Shown here one piece after another: positions 1 through 6,300 of a stretch of DNA of 9,738 bases. The DNA is from Thiotrichaceae bacterium (lineage in GTDB: Bacteria > Pseudomonadota > Gammaproteobacteria > Thiotrichales > Thiotrichaceae), in NCBI GenBank assembly GCA_027008665.1, contig JALVEA010000274.1, forward strand, positions 1 to 9,738, read 5' to 3'. The number at the start of each line of letters is the position of its first letter. The first letter of the stretch is position 1. The position numbers and the translations under genes were made by a program. The notes under the pieces were generated by a model. The model ran no database searches, was not told where the DNA came from, and saw only the letters and a program-made list of their open reading frames with translations.

Positions 1-126
1 ACCACCCATCTTTTCTGCCATAACCTTTGTTAATGCAGCAGTCAGTGTTGTTTTTCCATGGTCAACATGACCAATTGTACCCACGTTGACATGTGGCTTA
101 TTACGTTCAAATTTTTCTTTAGACAT
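1..126 (-). CDS. tuf: Elongation factor Tu, N-terminal 42 residues (cut by window edge)
   Basis: EF-Tu is the cytosolic GTPase that delivers aminoacyl-tRNA to the ribosomal A site. Translating from the ATG at 126-124 gives MSKEKFERNKPHVNVGTIGH followed by the G1/P-loop GHVDHGKT (residues 19-26), which binds the GTP phosphates. The frame is open to the window edge at a Gly-Gly pair, so the other GTPase motifs and domains 2 and 3 lie outside. The start is secure: the N-terminus matches the family from residue 1, and an AGGTGA ribosome binding site sits 6 bases upstream inside the end of fusA. The gene starts only 2 bases after the fusA stop, so co-transcription and translational coupling are likely (inference). 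Many proteobacteria carry two tuf copies; this would be the str-operon copy, and a second copy cannot be judged here. Confidence 0.97.
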   Translation of the reverse strand, partial: MSKEKFERNKPHVNVGTIGHVDHGKTTLTAALTKVMAEKMGG

Positions 127-128
127 GC

Positions 129-2219
129 TTAGTCACCTTTATTCATTACCGCATCGGCTATATGTTTAGGTGCCTCTGCATATTTTGAAAACACCATTGA
201 GTAGTTTGCTCGTCCCTGAGTCACAGAACGTAAATCAGTTGCATAACCAAACATTTCTCTCAATGGCACTTCTGCACGAATAATTTTACCCGCAGGAGAA
301 TCATCCATACCCCGAACGATGCCACGACGACGATTCAAGTCTCCCATCACATCACCCATATTTTCTTCTGGCGTTACAATCTCTATATCCATATAAGGCT
401 CCAAGAGAGTTGGATCAGCCTGCAAAACACCTTCTCTTGCTGCAAATGAACCCGCTACTTTAAAGGCAACTTCATTTGAATCCACTTCATGATAAGAACC
501 ATCATATAAAGTCGCTTTAATATCAATAACAGGAAAACCCGCTATCACGCCACTTTTTAATTGTTCCTGAATTCCCTTGTCTACTGCAGAAATATATTCA
601 TCAGGAACGACTGCATCACTTACTTTATTCTCAAAAATATAACCAGAACCATACTCCACTGGCTCTAGTTTCACCCAGACATGACCATACTGTTTATTAC
701 CTTCGGTTTGACGAATAAACTTCCCTTCAGCCTTAACAGCTTTATTAATACTTTCACGATAAGAAACTTGTGGCGACCCCACACTCGCTCTTACATCAAA
801 TTCTCTTTTCAAGCGATCAACAATAATTTCTAGATGTAACTCACCCATTCCAGAAATAATAGTCTGACCTGTTTCTTCATTTGTATTAACAGAGAAAGTA
901 GGGTCTTCTTGGGTTAGTCTTGTTAAAGCAATTGCTAACTTATCTTGATCAGCCGTTGTTTTAGCCTCTACTGCAACTGAAATAACAGGCTCTGAAAAAT
1001 CCATCTCTTCTAAGGTAATAATATGATTTAAATCACATAATGTATCACCTGTAATAACATCTTTTAAACCAACGGCGGCAACAATATCACCTGTCCTAAC
1101 CTCTTTTACCTCTTCACGCGAATTAGAATGCATCTGCAAAATACGCGTAACACGCTCTCGCGTTGCCTTTCTTGGATTATAAACAACCTTACCTGACTCT
1201 AAAATTCCAGAATAAACTCTGAAAAAAGTTAAAGAGCCAACAAAAGGATCTGTCGCTACTTTAAAAGCTAATGCAGAGAAAGGCTCGCTATCGTCTGCTT
1301 TTCGAATAATGACTTTCTTATCTAGTATGCCTTCAACAGAAGCTATATCCATTGGTGAAGGCAAATAATCTACCACGCCATCCAGCATTGCCTGCACGCC
1401 TTTATTTTTAAAGGCCGATCCACAAAAGACTGGAATCAATTCCCCAGCCAATGTTCTTACACGCAAACCATTGATGATTTCTTGTTCTGACAGATTACCT
1501 TCTTCGAGGTATTTATCCATTAATTCCTCTGAGGACTCCGCAACAGTCTCCAGAAGCATTTCACGCCATTCTTCTGCTAAAGCCAACATCTCTGCTGGAA
1601 TCCCAGTAATTTGTGGTTTTACTCCTAAGTCTGCATTATTCCATTGAATAGAGCGCATCCGAATTAAATCAATCACACCACTAAAGGCTTCTTCTGCACC
1701 TATTGCCAATTGAACAGGAACTGGGAAAGTTCCTAATCGTGTTTTAATCTGCTCAACAACACGCAAAAAATCTGCACCGATGCGATCCATTTTATTAATA
1801 AAGGCAATTCTTGGTACATTATATTTATTCGCTTGTCGCCATACCGTCTCAGACTGTGGCTCTACTCCACCAACAGCACAGAAAACAGCAACCGCACCAT
1901 CTAACACGCGCAGTGATCTTTCTACCTCAATAGTAAAATCAACATGCCCTGGTGTATCAATGATATTGATCCGATGCTGATCGTATTGATCTTGCATCCC
2001 ACTCCAGAAACAAGTTGTTGCAGCAGAGGTTATGGTAATACCACGCTCTCTTTCTTGCTCCATCCAATCCATGACAGCGACCCCATCATGAACCTCACCC
2101 ATTTTGTGTGATACACCCGTATAAAAAAGCACGCGTTCTGTCGTTGTCGTTTTACCTGCATCAATGTGTGCCATAATGCCGATATTACGATATCTTTCCA
2201 GAGGTGTTACACGCGCCAT
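129..2219 (-). CDS. fusA: Translation elongation factor G (EF-G)
   Basis: EF-G is the cytosolic GTPase that drives tRNA-mRNA translocation and, with ribosome recycling factor, splits post-termination ribosomes. The 696-residue protein is close to the usual length of about 700. GTPase motifs are all visible: G1 AHIDAGKTT (17-25), G2 RGITIT (59-64), G3 DTPGH (88-92), G4 NKMD (142-145) and G5 GSAF (267-270). The ISGMGELHLEI segment of domain III and the domain IV/V region ending in GYATDLRSVTQGRANYSM are also present. It looks like the canonical housekeeping EF-G, not a tetracycline-resistance or EF-G2 paralogue. The ATG gives the family N-terminus MARVTPLERYRNIGIMAHID. The helix normally reading close to AGSMAFKEG is AGSFAAREG here, a mild divergence. 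The gene lies 30 bases after rpsG and 2 bases before tuf, as in a str operon. Confidence 0.98.
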   Translation of the reverse strand: MARVTPLERYRNIGIMAHIDAGKTTTTERVLFYTGVSHKMGEVHDGVAVMDWMEQERERGITITSAATTCFWSGMQDQYDQHRINIIDTPGHVDFTIEVERSLRVLDGAVAVFCAVGGVEPQSETVWRQANKYNVPRIAFINKMDRIGADFLRVVEQIKTRLGTFPVPVQLAIGAEEAFSGVIDLIRMRSIQWNNADLGVKPQITGIPAEMLALAEEWREMLLETVAESSEELMDKYLEEGNLSEQEIINGLRVRTLAGELIPVFCGSAFKNKGVQAMLDGVVDYLPSPMDIASVEGILDKKVIIRKADDSEPFSALAFKVATDPFVGSLTFFRVYSGILESGKVVYNPRKATRERVTRILQMHSNSREEVKEVRTGDIVAAVGLKDVITGDTLCDLNHIITLEEMDFSEPVISVAVEAKTTADQDKLAIALTRLTQEDPTFSVNTNEETGQTIISGMGELHLEIIVDRLKREFDVRASVGSPQVSYRESINKAVKAEGKFIRQTEGNKQYGHVWVKLEPVEYGSGYIFENKVSDAVVPDEYISAVDKGIQEQLKSGVIAGFPVIDIKATLYDGSYHEVDSNEVAFKVAGSFAAREGVLQADPTLLEPYMDIEIVTPEENMGDVMGDLNRRRGIVRGMDDSPAGKIIRAEVPLREMFGYATDLRSVTQGRANYSMVFSKYAEAPKHIADAVMNKGD
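133..138 (-). promoter_or_regulatory. tuf ribosome binding site inside fusA
   Basis: AGGTGA on the minus strand (138 to 133) matches the anti-Shine-Dalgarno core extended toward the GATC side. It lies 6 bases before the tuf ATG. It is embedded in the last fusA codons (Lys-Gly-Asp), and the fusA stop falls between it and the tuf start. This arrangement favours re-initiation or coupling by ribosomes finishing fusA. Confidence 0.75.
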
Positions 2220-2227
2220 ATTTTTAA

Positions 2228-2235
2228 CTCAACCC
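2228..2235 (-). promoter_or_regulatory. Weak fusA ribosome binding region
   Basis: The 30 bases between the rpsG stop and the fusA ATG contain no good Shine-Dalgarno match. The only purine-rich candidates are GGG (2235-2233) and GAG (2230-2228) in GGGTTGAG, followed by the A/T-rich stretch TTAAAAAT before the ATG. Initiation may depend on the unstructured A/T-rich leader and on coupling to rpsG translation. This is inference from sequence only. Confidence 0.4.
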
Positions 2236-2249
2236 AATATCTTAAGCAA

Positions 2250-2720
2250 TTACCAACGGAAGTGGGCAAACGCTTTATTTGCATCGGCCATTCTATGCGT
2301 ATCTTCACGTTTTTTGACCGCTGAACCACGTTTTTCAGATGCATCCATTAGCTCACCTGCTAATTTCAATGCCATTGATTTTTCACCACGACGACGTGCT
2401 GCATCAACTAACCAACGCATACCCAAGGCATTTTGTCGTGAAGGGCGCACTTCAACAGGAACTTGATAAGTTGCACCACCCACACGGCGAGATTTAACTT
2501 CTACAGAAGGCTTTACATTTTCCAAAGCAGAGGTAAGCACTTCCATGCCATCCCCCCCTTTTTTTTCAGAAACTTTATCTAAAGCAACATATACAACTTT
2601 TTCAGCAATGGACTTCTTACCATCTTTCATAATGGTATTAATAAACTTCGCCAATAATTCACTTTTGAATTTTGGATCTGGAAGAATAATACGTTTAGGA
2701 ACTTCTCTTCTTCTAGGCAT
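2250..2720 (-). CDS. rpsG: 30S ribosomal protein S7
   Basis: S7 is a primary binder of the 3' major domain of 16S rRNA. It organises the head of the small subunit near the E site. The 156-residue product has the usual bacterial length and the family landmarks: MPRRREVPKR at the start, LENVKPSVEVKSRRVGG-TYQVPVEV in the middle (about residues 67-92), the RPSRQNALGMRWL segment, and the basic KKREDTHRMADANKAFAHFRW end. The ATG at 2720 has an AGGA box 6 bases upstream and gives the conserved N-terminus. In E. coli S7 also represses str-operon translation by binding the rpsL-rpsG junction. That junction is only 55 bases here and shows no obvious equivalent structure. The codons for Glu-Lys-Lys-Gly-Gly-Asp contain an A8G7 run, but the frame is intact across it. 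Confidence 0.98.
   Translation of the reverse strand: MPRRREVPKRIILPDPKFKSELLAKFINTIMKDGKKSIAEKVVYVALDKVSEKKGGDGMEVLTSALENVKPSVEVKSRRVGGATYQVPVEVRPSRQNALGMRWLVDAARRRGEKSMALKLAGELMDASEKRGSAVKKREDTHRMADANKAFAHFRW
2552..2566 (-). repeat. A8G7 homopolymer run inside rpsG
   Basis: On the minus strand eight A (2566-2559) are followed directly by seven G (2558-2552), within codons GAA AAA AAA GGG GGG GAT. The frame gives Glu-Lys-Lys-Gly-Gly-Asp, and the length around it matches other S7 proteins, so the annotated frame is right. The in-frame heptamer A AAA AAA has the form of a -1 slippage site. Reading in -1 after it would meet a stop after about 21 codons. No function is claimed. Confidence 0.9.
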
Positions 2721-2775
2721 AACCTATCCTACTTACGATTAAATAATTAAATAACAAAACGACTAACAGCTAATT
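2721..2775 (-). other. rpsL-rpsG intergenic spacer
   Basis: This 55-base, very A/T-rich spacer contains a tandem-like direct repeat of ATTTAAT (two copies, one base apart) and then the rpsG ribosome binding site. I see no stable GC-containing hairpin. In E. coli the corresponding spacer is longer, about 96 bases from memory, and folds into the S7 repressor target. That structure is not recognisable here by eye. Confidence 0.6.
2727..2730 (-). promoter_or_regulatory. rpsG ribosome binding site
   Basis: AGGA on the minus strand (2730 to 2727) stands 6 bases before the rpsG ATG, a good core and spacing that support the chosen start. Confidence 0.75.
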
Positions 2776-3150
2776 TTAACCTTTAGGACGTTTAGCTCCA
2801 TACTTAGAGCGACCTTGTCTGCGATCTTGAACACCTTGTGTATCCAACGATCCTCGAACAACGTGATAACGTACACCAGGTAAATCTTTAACACGACCGC
2901 CTCGAATCAATACCACCGAGTGTTCCTGCAAGTTATGACCTTCACCACCAATATAACTAGTCACTTCAAAACCATTGGTTAGACGCACACGCGCAACCTT
3001 TCTCATTGCTGAATTAGGCTTTTTAGGTGTGGTTGTGTATACACGAGTACAAACCCCACGCTTCTGAGGACACGCCTCTAAAGCAGGAACATTACTTTTT
3101 TCTGCTTTTCTTTTGCGTGGCTTGCGTACGAGCTGGTTAATCGTAGCCAT
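2776..3150 (-). CDS. rpsL: 30S ribosomal protein S12
   Basis: S12 lies at the decoding centre of the 30S subunit and controls codon-anticodon fidelity. The 124-residue product is full length, with MATINQLVRKPRKRK at the start, CPQKRGVCTRVYTTTPKKPN (about 27-46), TNGFEVTSYIGGEGHNLQEH, and GGRVKDLPGVRYH (about 84-96). Lys43 and Lys88, the classic sites of streptomycin-resistance changes, are both the wild-type lysine. Asp89, the residue methylthiolated by RimO in E. coli, is present. On this evidence the allele is not a known S12 resistance type. The ATG at 3150 follows a GGAG box at 8 bases. This is the first gene after the str promoter at about 3274-3246 and is followed by rpsG after 55 bases. 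Confidence 0.98.
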   Translation of the reverse strand: MATINQLVRKPRKRKAEKSNVPALEACPQKRGVCTRVYTTTPKKPNSAMRKVARVRLTNGFEVTSYIGGEGHNLQEHSVVLIRGGRVKDLPGVRYHVVRGSLDTQGVQDRRQGRSKYGAKRPKG

Positions 3151-3158
3151 CTAAAATT

Positions 3159-3162
3159 CTCC
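3159..3162 (-). promoter_or_regulatory. rpsL ribosome binding site
   Basis: GGAG (3162 to 3159 on the minus strand, within CGGAGAA) stands 8 bases before the rpsL ATG. It is a strong core, and it sits 9 bases after the end of the leader hairpin at 3201-3172. Confidence 0.8.
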
Positions 3163-3171
3163 GTAATAAAT

Positions 3172-3201
3172 AAGATTCTTTCTACTTAATATTAGAATCT
3201 T
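3172..3201 (-). other. Hairpin in the rpsL 5' leader
   Basis: Minus-strand AAGATTCT (3201-3194) and AGAATCTT (3179-3172) form a perfect 8-base inverted repeat around a 14-base A/T-rich loop. It falls inside the predicted leader, between the transcription start near 3239 and the rpsL ribosome binding site. The stem is mostly A-U, so modest in stability. It is followed by ATTTATTA, not a continuous U tract, so it is a poor intrinsic terminator. A role in mRNA stability or translational control is possible but unproven. Confidence 0.5.
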
Positions 3202-3255
3202 TAAAACACAATGAACACAATCACTGCATTCGTTGAAGGCGCGAGATTCTAATAT
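3189..3255. repeat. 12-base inverted repeat joining the -10 element and the leader hairpin
   Basis: Plus-strand AGATTCTAATAT at 3244-3255 and its exact reverse complement ATATTAGAATCT at 3189-3200 are separated by 43 bases. The right arm contains the str -10 hexamer. The left arm contains the outer arm of the leader hairpin. Because the right arm lies mostly upstream of the transcription start, the two arms cannot pair in the normal transcript. If functional the repeat would act as DNA, for example as paired protein sites. Confidence 0.7.
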
Positions 3256-3274
3256 CCCGCCTGACTCCTGTCAA
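3246..3274 (-). promoter_or_regulatory. str operon sigma70-type promoter
   Basis: On the minus strand, a perfect -35 TTGACA (3274-3269) is followed by a 17-base spacer (3268-3252) and a -10 TAGAAT (3251-3246, five of six matches to consensus with optimal spacing). The bases after the -10, CTCGCGCC, form a GC-rich discriminator, the type linked to negative control by ppGpp and DksA in E. coli ribosomal promoters. Initiation is expected near 3240-3237, giving a leader of roughly 87-90 bases before rpsL. The promoter lets rpsL-rpsG-fusA-tuf be transcribed independently of rpoBC. Start site and regulation are inferred. Confidence 0.88.
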
Positions 3275-3281
3275 GACAGGA
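3266..3281. promoter_or_regulatory. Palindrome overlapping the str -35 element
   Basis: TCCTGTC and GACAGGA are exact 7-base inverted arms around two central bases (minus strand TCCTGTCTTGACAGGA). The right arm together with the central TT contains the -35 hexamer. A dimeric regulator bound here would block polymerase. The arms do not have LexA spacing (CTG-N6-CAG, not CTG-N10-CAG). On the plus strand the same bases form a 6-base stem with a CAAG loop followed by TTTTAAAATTT, so a weak terminator of antisense transcription is an alternative reading. Confidence 0.4.
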
Positions 3282-3293
3282 TTTTAAAATTTA
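3281..3293 (-). promoter_or_regulatory. A/T-rich UP-element-like block
   Basis: Minus-strand TAAATTTTAAAAT (3293-3281) covers about -54 to -42 relative to the predicted start, the position where the alpha-subunit C-terminal domain binds UP elements. It includes the perfect palindrome ATTTTAAAAT. In an A/T-rich genome such a block can arise by chance, so this is only a plausible assignment. Confidence 0.45.
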
Positions 3294-3307
3294 CCTTAGA
3301 ACAAGGA

Positions 3308-3337
3308 GACTCCATTAAAAATTAATTTGATGAAGTC
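3308..3337 (-). other. Possible stem-loop downstream of rpoC
   Basis: In minus-strand RNA, GACUUCAU (3337-3330) can pair with AUGGAGUC (3315-3308) across a 14-base A/U-rich loop, with one G-U wobble. It lies 48 bases after the rpoC stop. No U tract follows (UCCUUGUUC), so it is not a convincing intrinsic terminator. I see no other terminator between rpoC and rpsL, so read-through from rpoBC into str is likely. The structure could mark a 3' processing or stability element. Confidence 0.35.
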
Positions 3338-3384
3338 AGTTTTTAGTACAAACAAGTCATTGCGTGAACTTACCATTCCTCATA

Positions 3385-6300
3385 CTAGGATTCAGCATCC
3401 ACTTTTTTCGCTTCTTCTGCTTCTGCTGCCTCTCTAGCAACCTGCTCTGCTTTTTTTGCTGTAAGTGCTGCCATTTGCTCCATCAAAGCGTCCTGTCTTT
3501 TTTGTTGGCGACTGTTATGGTGTGCTAAACCTGTACCTGCTGGAATAAGACGACCCACAATGACGTTCTCTTTTAGACCACGTAAATCATCTCTAGCCCC
3601 TTTTACAGCCGCTTCTGTTAAGACTCGTGTTGTTTCTTGGAAAGATGCAGCTGAGATAAAGGAATCGGTAACCAAGGAAGCTTTGGTAATACCCAATAAT
3701 AAGCGATCAAATTTTGCAGGTAATTTACCTTCTGCTTGAAGCTTATTATTCACCTCAACCACTTCGGTATAATCAAGCTGTTCACCACGCAACAATTCGC
3801 TATCACCTGATCCTGTAATCAATACCTTACGCATCATTTGTTTGGCAATGACTTCAACGTGTTTATCATTGATTTTTACACCTTGCAATCGATACACTTC
3901 TTGAATTTCTTTAACCAGATACTCTGCCAGTGTCGATGCTCCTAGTAAACGTAAAATATCATGTGGACTCGGCTCACCATCTGCAATCATTTCACCCTTA
4001 ATGACCTTTTCACCTTCAAATACATCAAAGGAACGCCATTTAGGAACCAACATTTCATAATGATCACCATGATCAGGGGTAATCATCATACGCTTCTTGC
4101 CTTTCGTTTCTTTACCCCAAGAAAAAGTACCTGAAATTTCAGCTAAAATAGCCGCCATTTTGGGCTTTCTTGCCTCAAATAAGTCAGCTACTCGTGGTAA
4201 ACCACCTGTAATATCGCGGGTTTTAGAAGACTCTTGAGGCAAGCGAGCCATAACATCTCCAACCTCCACTCTAACACCATTAGCCAAGCCGATAATGGCT
4301 CCTCCTGCCAATGGATATTGAACTGGAATACTGGTATTTTCGAAGAAGATGCTATCGCCATTTTCATCCAATACACGCATTAATGGGTGAAGATCTTTTG
4401 CATTAGCAGGTCGTGCTGTTGGATCTAAAACCACTGTTGAACTCAAGCCTGTGATAGCATCAATTTCTTTTTGAATGGTGCTACCTTCAACAAAGTCAAC
4501 GAAATCAATGCGACCTGCTACTTCTGAGATAATAGGGTGCGTATGTGGATCCCATGTGGCGGCCTCAAAACCACGCTCGACCTTATCCCCATCAGAACTT
4601 TTAATTACAGCACCATATGGAACTTTATATTTTTCACGAATTCGACCTTGTGCATCAGCAATGCCTAACTCACCAGAACGAGAAACAGCCACAAGATTAC
4701 CTTCTTTATTAGTGACCGTCTTAATATTTGTCATCTGCACCGTACCTGATGACTTCACTACAATATTACTATCTGCCGCTGTTCTGCTCGCTGCACCACC
4801 AATATGGAAAGTACGCATGGTTAGCTGTGTTCCTGGTTCACCAATTGACTGTGCCGCAATAACACCAACTGCTTCACCAATATTTACCAGATGACCCCGC
4901 CCTAAATCACGTCCATAACAATACCGACAAACACCATGCTCTGCATCACAGGTAACCGCTGAACGTACTAAAATTTCGCCCACACCTAGCTCATCTAAAT
5001 GAGCAACCCATTCCTCATCCATTAATGTTTTAGCGGGAATAACGACCTTATCGTTAATATCCAGTACATCAATCGCCGTCACCCGTCCTAAAACACGATC
5101 CCCCAAATGCTCTACAACATCACCGCCTTCAATAATAGGACGCATCGTTAAACCACGCTCAGTTCCACAATCCTCCTCCAGAACCACCATATCTTGTGCA
5201 ACATCAACTAAACGTCGTGTCAAATACCCTGAATTTGCTGTTTTAAGCGCCGTATCTGCCAGACCTTTACGTGCTCCATGTGTAGAAATAAAATACTGTA
5301 ATACACTCAGACCTTCTCTAAAATTAGAGGTAATCGGTGTTTCAATGATAGATCCATCTGGTTTTGCCATCAGACCTCGCATACCTGCCAATTGACGAAT
5401 CTGTGCAGGAGAACCACGCGCACCAGAATCAGCCATCATATAGATCGAATTAAAGGACTCTTGTTCGACCGTATCCCCCTTAGCGTTCACCACCGTTTCT
5501 GAACCTAGACCATCCATCATAGACTTAGCTACCTGATCATTCGTTCTTGCCCATATATCAACAACTTTATTGTAGCGCTCACCTTGCGTTACTAAACCTG
5601 AAGCATATTGATTTTCAATCTCATGCACATTATCTTCTGCGCGCTTAATAATGGCCGCTTTATTCTCTGGAATCATCATATCATCAGCACAAAAAGAAAT
5701 ACCTGAACGGGTCGCGTAATAATAACCGGTATACATTAGGTGATCGGCAAAAATAACCGATGCTTTAAGCCCCACCGTTCGATAGGCCTCATTAACAAGA
5801 TTAGAAATAGCTCTCTTTTTCAACACGGTATTAATGAGCGAAAATGGCATTCCTTTGGGTAAAATAGAGGTTAAAATAGCCCGCCCAACAGTGGTATCAA
5901 GACGACTAACAGTTTCAGTAAAGTCTCCATTTTCATCAATTATGGTATCTTTAATTCGCACCTGCACTTTTGCCTGTAATTCAACATATCCTGCATCATA
6001 AGCAATCTTAACTTCTTCAGGACTCGCAAAAATCATTCCCTCGCCTTTAGCATTGATTTTTTCACGCGTCATGTAGTACAAACCTAAGACGATATCCTGT
6101 GAAGGCACAATAATTGGCTCACCATTAGCAGGTGACAAGACATTGTTAGTTGCCATCATTAAAACACGCGCTTCTGTTTGTGCTTCTAATGATAATGGCA
6201 CATGAACTGCCATCTGATCGCCATCAAAATCTGCATTAAATGCAGTACAAACCAGAGGGTGCAATTGAATGGCTTTACCTTCAATAAGGATCGGTTCGAA

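Noticed and set aside
129..2219. Ribosomal-protection (TetM-like) or EF-G2 paralogue instead of EF-G
   Set aside because: The N-terminus, GTPase motifs, HRINIIDTPGHVDFT signature and str-operon position all fit the housekeeping EF-G.
2776..3150. Streptomycin-resistance allele of S12
   Set aside because: Lys43 and Lys88 are both the sensitive-type residues, and the neighbouring PKKPN and RVKDLPG segments are unchanged.
3193..3198. Divergent plus-strand promoter using the second TAGAAT copy
   Set aside because: No acceptable -35 lies 16-18 bases upstream on the plus strand, and no gene on that strand would use it.
3266..3281. LexA (SOS) operator over the str promoter
   Set aside because: The palindrome has CTG and CAG separated by 6 bases, while the E. 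coli-type SOS box needs 10, and an SOS link to str genes has no precedent known to me.
3308..3337. Rho-independent terminator for rpoBC
   Set aside because: The stem is only 8 pairs with a wobble and a long loop, and no U tract follows on the transcribed strand.
3361..3383. Tiny open frame right after rpoC (ATG at 3383, about 8 codons)
   Set aside because: It is too short and has no conserved features, so chance explains it.
4188..4376. 62-codon minus-strand frame inside rpoC
   Set aside because: It is out of frame with and fully contained in rpoC, and has no family-like sequence.
4475..4894. 139-codon plus-strand open frame opposite rpoC
   Set aside because: It lies wholly opposite conserved rpoC codons and its translation resembles no known protein. 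It is a shadow frame, as are the other plus-strand frames over fusA, rpsG, rpoC and rpoB.
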